The notes under the pieces: generated by a model
Seen by the model: the letters and a program-made list of their open reading frames with translations, nothing else
Database searches by the model: none
What the model was told of the DNA's origin: nothing
Program-made: the position numbers and the translations under genes
In this document: piece after piece, positions 59,749 through 64,000 of the stretch
Numbering within the stretch: the first letter of the stretch is position 1
How the letters are laid out: every line of letters starts with the position of its first letter
Origin: Candidatus Sulfidibacterium hydrothermale
GTDB taxonomy: Bacteria > Bacteroidota > Bacteroidia > Bacteroidales > F082
DNA length: 64,000 bases
Assembly: GCF_020149915.1 (NCBI RefSeq)
Contig: NZ_CP083760.1
Span: 2,542,001 to 2,606,000, forward strand
Direction of reading: 5' to 3'

Positions 59749-61434
59749 ATGGCCATGAAAAGTATAAGTTTCCGGGCAAAAATGATAAGCCTCCTCGTTT
59801 TAATCCTGATCATCTTTATTATTTTGGGAGTCGTCATGCAAAGTTCACTGCGGACCAGTAATCAAATTATTGGCAATCTGTATCAGAACAGCATTAAAAT
59901 CGAAGACCAGATTACAGTCATTAACAATACTTTGATGACAAAAGTTCAGGTTCCGATACAAAAATTGCGGACCACCGGCAAAACCGATCCCAATACCATT
60001 TTCGGAATTCGTTCTGCCATGAAAGGTTTGCGCGTGAAGCTGGCAGAAGTTTTAAATTTAACTAACAATTCTGAAAGCAAACGGATTTATCTTTCGGCCA
60101 TGACCGCTTCGCTGGACAAAATTTTTCAAAGCGTGGAAAAGATTCTTCAGTTTCATTTTAACGGAGCTCAGGCTACCCGGGATGAACTGAACCAATGGAA
60201 TGCCCTTTACGATTCACTAAACAAACATCTAGAACAATTCGCCGTCAATTCAGAAAAATTTTCGCAAGAACAAGTCCGGGATGACAAACAAACCATTCAG
60301 CAAATTCAAAAATCACTTTCTCATAAATCAAGGCTTAACATTACGATTCTTATTATCGGGCTTTTGATCATTTTCATTTTTCCGGTACTTTTCATCAAAG
60401 ACATCTCTCAAAAATACCTGTTGGTCATCCGGTATCTCACCAGTCTTTCCAAAGGGAATCTGAATGAGGACATTCCCGATATTTCGCGGGATGAAATGGG
60501 ATGGATTCTGCACAATGTCAGAAAATTACGAGACAGCCTACGGAAAATAACCATCGAGGTCAATACGGCTGCCGGAAATCTCTCTATTGCCAGCCACGAT
60601 TTAAGTGCTTCTTCGCAAAGTATTGCCCAGGGCGCTTCAGAACAGGCATCATCAGTTGAAGAAGTTTCCTCATCAATTGAGCAGCTGGCGTCTAACATCC
60701 ATCAGGTCTCTGATAATGCCAAAATTGCCGAAGGCATTGCCAATAAGCTGGCAGAAACGACAGACCTCATGGTTGCCGAAGCCCGCGAAAGCCAGGAAAA
60801 AATGACGGCTATTGCCGAAAAAGTAGGCATTATCAACGAAATTGCTTTCCAAACCAATATTCTGGCACTGAATGCCGCTGTTGAAGCAGCACGGGCCGGT
60901 GAACACGGAAGAGGCTTTGGTGTTGTAGCCGTAGAAGTAGGAAAACTGGCCGAACGCAGTAAAAAAGCAGCAATCGAAATTGAAAACCTGATCCATTCCA
61001 GCGTGGAAGTTATTGCCAAAGCCGGAGAAATGATGGTGGAAGTTGCTCCGGAAGTAAACCGTACTGCCGAAATGGTGAAAAGCATCTCCCAGGCCAGCAT
61101 TGAACAGAAAATGGGAGCCGATCAAATTAATACTGCCATCCAGCAGCTAAATGAAGTCACCCAGCAAAATGCGGCAGCTTCTGAAGAAATTGCTACCAGT
61201 GCCGAAGAACTATCGGCCCAAGCTGACCGGCTTATCGAAGCCCAATCCTTCTTTAAACTGGACGAAAAAAGTCAGGCAGCCACCCAGAATGCGGCATCTC
61301 AAAGTCCAATCAAGCCAAAGAAAAAGCTTCCGCAAACCGTAACTACCGGTAAAAAAAGTAAAAGCAGCAGCAAAGGTGTGGACATCGACCTGGGGAAACC
61401 GGATGATCTGGACGAGGAATACGAACGTTTTTAA
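59749..61434 (+). CDS. Methyl-accepting chemotaxis protein with CheR/CheB-tether-like tail
   Basis: A 561-residue receptor. TM1 (about 12-32, ISLLVLILIIFIILGVVM) and TM2 (about 196-216) flank a periplasmic four-helix-bundle sensor of about 160 residues. A HAMP domain follows (about 217-270), then a long signalling coiled coil with the hairpin tip IAFQTNILALNAAVEAARAGEHGRGFGVVA. A basic linker leads to a C-terminal DDLDEEYERF. The final EYERF fits the pentapeptide consensus x-[HFYW]-x-x-[HFYW] that recruits CheR and CheB. The ligand is unknown. It is the only receptor here and is followed 20 bases later by cheR. ATG 59749 or 59755 may start. Confidence 0.94.
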   Translation: MAMKSISFRAKMISLLVLILIIFIILGVVMQSSLRTSNQIIGNLYQNSIKIEDQITVINNTLMTKVQVPIQKLRTTGKTDPNTIFGIRSAMKGLRVKLAEVLNLTNNSESKRIYLSAMTASLDKIFQSVEKILQFHFNGAQATRDELNQWNALYDSLNKHLEQFAVNSEKFSQEQVRDDKQTIQQIQKSLSHKSRLNITILIIGLLIIFIFPVLFIKDISQKYLLVIRYLTSLSKGNLNEDIPDISRDEMGWILHNVRKLRDSLRKITIEVNTAAGNLSIASHDLSASSQSIAQGASEQASSVEEVSSSIEQLASNIHQVSDNAKIAEGIANKLAETTDLMVAEARESQEKMTAIAEKVGIINEIAFQTNILALNAAVEAARAGEHGRGFGVVAVEVGKLAERSKKAAIEIENLIHSSVEVIAKAGEMMVEVAPEVNRTAEMVKSISQASIEQKMGADQINTAIQQLNEVTQQNAAASEEIATSAEELSAQADRLIEAQSFFKLDEKSQAATQNAASQSPIKPKKKLPQTVTTGKKSKSSSKGVDIDLGKPDDLDEEYERF

Positions 61435-61454
61435 TCAGAAAAAGCCTTTTCATC

Positions 61455-62306
61455 ATGGATGAAACCCGTTTTAAAACCGAATTTGGGAAGCTGAGCCAAC
61501 GTGATTTTTCACGGCTCAGCCAGTTCATCTATGAGAATTTCGGTATTTTTCTTCCGGACAAAAAACATTACCTGTTACAAAACCGTCTTATTCCCCGACT
61601 TCGTGAGCTGGGATTCTCTTCATACGGCCAGTATGTTGATTATGTTTTAAACCAGGGAACGGAAAGTGAAGAGGTGTTCGAGATGATGAATGTGGTTTCG
61701 ACCAACAAAACAGAATTTTTTCGCGAAAAAGAACACTTCACCCTGTTACAGCAAAAGCTGCTCCCCGATTTTTACGGAGAAAATATCCGCGTATGGAGTG
61801 CCGGCTGTAGCAGCGGAGAAGAGGTTTACAGCCTTGCCATGGTGCTGGCCGAAGAAAAAGAAGCAGGACATATACCGGATTTTTTTATTTACGGAAACGA
61901 TATTTCAAAACGAATTCTCCACAAAGCCATTCAGGCCATTTATCCTTACAAAGAAGTGGAATCGATTCCTTTTGCTTACCGTAAAAAATATTTGCTACGG
62001 AGCAAAAACAAAGAGAATCCCACTATCCGGATTGTCCCTGAACTCCGGGCACACACCCGCTTTTTATGGGAAAACCTTACCGGAAATATAGAAACGTTGC
62101 CCTATGATTTTCAGTTTGTTTTTTGTCGGAACACATTGATTTATTTCGATCGTGAAACCCAGAACAAGGTGGTAACCCGCTTATTAAAGCACCTGAAACC
62201 GGGCGGATATCTCATTGTCGGGCATTCCGAATCGCTTTTACACCAACTTCCACCCGGTGTAAAAGTCATTCAGCCTACTGTTTATCAAAAAATTAAGAAA
62301 TCATGA
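61455..62306 (+). CDS. cheR: Chemotaxis protein methyltransferase
   Basis: A 283-residue CheR that methylates receptor glutamates with SAM. The N-terminal helical domain contains IYENFGIFLPDKKHYLLQ. The catalytic domain has VSTNKTEFFRE, the SAM loop VWSAGCSSGEEVYSLA (about 116-131), and FCRNTLIYFDRETQ, ending with GHSESL. Its stop overlaps the next ATG as ATGA. A receptor with a tether-like tail is encoded directly upstream. Confidence 0.95.
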   Translation: MDETRFKTEFGKLSQRDFSRLSQFIYENFGIFLPDKKHYLLQNRLIPRLRELGFSSYGQYVDYVLNQGTESEEVFEMMNVVSTNKTEFFREKEHFTLLQQKLLPDFYGENIRVWSAGCSSGEEVYSLAMVLAEEKEAGHIPDFFIYGNDISKRILHKAIQAIYPYKEVESIPFAYRKKYLLRSKNKENPTIRIVPELRAHTRFLWENLTGNIETLPYDFQFVFCRNTLIYFDRETQNKVVTRLLKHLKPGGYLIVGHSESLLHQLPPGVKVIQPTVYQKIKKS

Positions 62307-63169
62307 AGCATACAGACAAGCCGAACAAAGAAATAAAAAACCTACAGGAAGAAAATCGCCGGTTACTTGCTGAAGTTGAAGAACTCAACAAAAAACTGGT
62401 GGAATCAGAAGCTTTCAAAAGCCATTTTCTTTCCAATGTAACCAACGAAATCGTCAATCCGTTTGCTTCGGTCATCGGGCTTTCGCAACAAATTATGACG
62501 CTGTACAAGAACAGCTGTCCTGAAGCGGCAGAAGTGGCCGCACTAATTCACGCAGAAGCATCTTCACTTGACTTCCAACTGCGTAATATTTTTGTGGCAG
62601 CCCGTCTCGAAGCCGGCGAAGAAATCCCCGAGCCTTCCAAAATCATCATGGAAGAAGTATTGCAGGAAACCATAAAAAAAATCCGGCAGGAAGCCGACAA
62701 AAAAGAAATCCGCATCGTAGTAAACACCAATCCGGATTGTCCGGATTTCGTTACGGATAAAAACAAACTGGACCTGATTTTGCTCAATCTTCTCAGTAAT
62801 GCCATTCACTTTTCAGAAAACGGGAAAACAGTAACGCTTTCCACCGACTGCACGGATCAGGAATTGATTATTGAAGTAAAAGATGAAGGGATCGGCATGA
62901 CGAAAGAAGAAAAAAGCCGGATTTTCGACCGTTTTCACCGGGCCAATCCGCGAATACAATCGGTAAGTCCCGGCAGCGGACTGGGACTGGCTGTAGTGGA
63001 AGGTCTGCTGTTTTTGCTCAATGGAAATATTGAAATAGAAACAGCTCCCGGAGCAGGCACAACCATTAAAGTAACCCTGCCTGCAATGAGTATCGACGAC
63101 ATACCGTCGGACGATGTACTTTTTTTTGATGATGATGACGAAGAAAACAGCGAAGAAGAAAGTTTCTAA
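62303..63169 (+). CDS. Histidine-kinase-like protein lacking the phosphoacceptor His (pseudo-HisKA)
   Basis: A 288-residue cytoplasmic protein. An N-terminal coiled coil (about 8-38) leads into a HisKA-like helix, FLSNVTNEIVNPFASVIG. There the H-box His is Asn48 and the following R-T-P is V-N-P. The ATPase domain looks functional: N-box LILLNLLSNAIHF, G1 KDEGIGMT, F-box IFDRFHRA and G2 GSGLGLAVV. The C-terminus is a long acidic tail (FFDDDDEENSEEESF). It cannot autophosphorylate in the normal way. It may bind ATP and regulate the STAS protein, CheY or CheA, perhaps as a Ser kinase like SpoIIAB (inference). It overlaps cheR by four bases and precedes cheD by five. Confidence 0.87.
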   Translation: MKHTDKPNKEIKNLQEENRRLLAEVEELNKKLVESEAFKSHFLSNVTNEIVNPFASVIGLSQQIMTLYKNSCPEAAEVAALIHAEASSLDFQLRNIFVAARLEAGEEIPEPSKIIMEEVLQETIKKIRQEADKKEIRIVVNTNPDCPDFVTDKNKLDLILLNLLSNAIHFSENGKTVTLSTDCTDQELIIEVKDEGIGMTKEEKSRIFDRFHRANPRIQSVSPGSGLGLAVVEGLLFLLNGNIEIETAPGAGTTIKVTLPAMSIDDIPSDDVLFFDDDDEENSEEESF

Positions 63170-63174
63170 TTCAA

Positions 63175-63654
63175 ATGCAACCGTTTAAAACATACTACCT
63201 TTATCCGGCAAATATTTTTGCCAGCAGAGAGATGTACCATATCACGACACTTCTCGGATCCTGCGTGGCAGTATGTCTTTACGATACCCGTCAGCGTTTT
63301 GGCGGGATGAACCATTTTATGCTTCCGTTGTGGAACGGAAAAGGACTGGCTTCCCCGAAATTTGGAAATATTGCCATCCGGCAACTGGTACAAAAAATGG
63401 AATTTCTCGGAAGCGATAAAAAAGATTTGATTGCCAAAGTTTTCGGCGGAGCTGCGGTACTGGATGTCAGCTCCGAATTATTTAATGTGGGCAGCCGCAA
63501 TGCCGACGTAGCACTTTCCGAACTGAAAATGTTAAATATCGAGGTGGTGGCTTCCAGCATTAAAGGAGAAAAAGCACGAAAAATAATTTTTAATACTTTT
63601 ACAGGTGAAGTCAGACAAAAATACATTGAAAAACGCGGAGACAAAAAATCATGA
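63175..63654 (+). CDS. cheD: Chemoreceptor glutamine deamidase
   Basis: A 159-residue CheD that deamidates receptor glutamines and in some species binds CheC. The catalytic Cys lies in TTLLGSCVAVCLYD and the His in FGGMNHFMLP, as in Thermotoga CheD. KVFGGAAVLDVSS and the terminal GKKARK-type strand (GEKARKIIFNTFTG) complete the family pattern. No CheC gene is seen before the window ends. Its stop overlaps the cheB ATG as ATGA. Confidence 0.92.
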   Translation: MQPFKTYYLYPANIFASREMYHITTLLGSCVAVCLYDTRQRFGGMNHFMLPLWNGKGLASPKFGNIAIRQLVQKMEFLGSDKKDLIAKVFGGAAVLDVSSELFNVGSRNADVALSELKMLNIEVVASSIKGEKARKIIFNTFTGEVRQKYIEKRGDKKS

Positions 63655-64000
63655 TTTCAGGTAAACCCATAAAAGTATTGCTGGTGGATGACTCGGCTAT
63701 GGTCACAAAAGTAGTCTCCCATATCATTAACGAAGACAAAGAGCTTACCGTAATGGGGGTGGCAGCCAATCCGTATGAAGCGGTTGAGATCATGAAAAGA
63801 GAGAAGCCCGATGTTATCCTGTTAGATATTGAAATGCCCCGGATGGACGGACTCACGTTTCTGCGAAAGATCATGACACAACATCCTATTCCGGTGGTTA
63901 TTTTTTCGGGCGTGGCTCCAAAAAACTCCCGTAATGCAGTAAAAGCACTGGAATACGGAGCAGTAGCTGTTTTACAAAAACCCAAATCCATTCTTTCTCC
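63651..64000 (+). CDS. cheB: Chemotaxis methylesterase, N-terminal receiver part (partial)
   Basis: The frame opens at ATG 63651 (MISGKPIKVLLVDDSAMVTK) and runs off the right edge after 116 codons. It shows a receiver with phospho-Asp in ILLDIEMPRMDGL, PVVIFSGVAPKNS and YGAVAVLQKPKS, the arrangement of CheB receivers just before the linker to the esterase domain. The esterase itself is outside the window. Overlap with cheD and operon position support CheB over a stand-alone CheY. Confidence 0.88.
   Translation, partial: MISGKPIKVLLVDDSAMVTKVVSHIINEDKELTVMGVAANPYEAVEIMKREKPDVILLDIEMPRMDGLTFLRKIMTQHPIPVVIFSGVAPKNSRNAVKALEYGAVAVLQKPKSILS

Noticed and set aside
1-64000. CRISPR arrays, tRNA or rRNA genes, insertion sequences, prophage
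   Set aside because: No regularly spaced repeats, no cloverleaf-like gap sequence, no rRNA signature words, and no transposase, integrase or phage gene seen. The few gaps over 300 bases (19306-19642, 50094-50402) contain none of these.

Overview
This window reads as chromosomal DNA of a non-model member of the Bacteroidota, most likely in or near the Bacteroidales/Marinilabiliales. The evidence is: type A and type B C-terminal sorting domains of the type IX secretion system (T9SS); DUF4271, HU-CCDC81/SPOR and DUF5689/choice-of-anchor J proteins; recurrent TAnnTTTG (-7) promoter elements; weak Shine-Dalgarno sites; and moderate AT richness. pta-ackA, an HBD-like dehydrogenase and deoxynucleoside salvage suggest a fermentative, probably anaerobic lifestyle (inference). 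I saw no rRNA, tRNA, CRISPR array, insertion sequence or prophage gene.

Layout. 1-4.0 kb: tail of a possible sugar kinase, a FucP-like sugar transporter and a secreted GH18 enzyme. 4.0-10.2 kb (minus): dapB-aroE-DUF368 lipid-carrier flippase-aldehyde dehydrogenase-ComA-TPR protein. 10.4-12.1 kb (plus): a glmM-like mutase and a small protein with two sliding-clamp-like motifs. 12.2-19.3 kb (minus): a small secreted protein, ApbE, a secreted EEP hydrolase, purA, a Fur-family regulator and a SpoT-like protein with an apparently dead synthetase domain. 19.5-24.9 kb (plus): a T9SS type B protein, a GIN-domain/beta-barrel protein and yebC, ended by strong terminators. 24.9-28.1 kb (minus): pta, a 3-hydroxyacyl-CoA dehydrogenase-like gene and ackA. 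28.2-35.8 kb: DUF4271, hemD, ispE, GH3, a deoxynucleoside kinase, an HU-SPOR protein, trmB, an alkyltransferase-like gene and a FlK-like thioesterase. 35.8-41.4 kb: an EEP hydrolase divergent from a TonB receptor and a DUF5689 surface lipoprotein. 41.5-55.7 kb: a GT2 glycosyltransferase, dihydroorotase, ABC-F, prenyl synthase, rmlA, an MMPL exporter, a 2-hydroxyacid dehydrogenase, an M14 peptidase and a hybrid sensor kinase. 55.9-64.0 kb (plus): a J-domain-like protein and a chemosensory operon running off the end.

The most system-like region is the chemosensory operon: STAS-cheY-cheA-cheW-mcp-cheR-pseudokinase-cheD-cheB. Several junctions are overlapping stop/start codons. Besides the usual excitation and adaptation genes it carries a STAS protein and a histidine-kinase-like protein whose ATP-binding motifs are intact but whose phosphoacceptor His is Asn. 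The receptor ends in a sequence fitting the CheR/CheB tethering pentapeptide. Chemosensory operons are uncommon in Bacteroidota, so this one could steer gliding, pili, a flagellum or another output; no motility gene in the window decides.

A recurring theme is loss of expected catalytic or ligand residues in otherwise well-kept family members: the SpoT synthetase Glu, the HBD catalytic Asn, the alkyltransferase Cys, one dihydroorotase metal His, one ABC-F signature Gly, the Fur CxxC pairs and the kinase His. Some of these are probably clade features rather than novelties; each is listed separately with a check.
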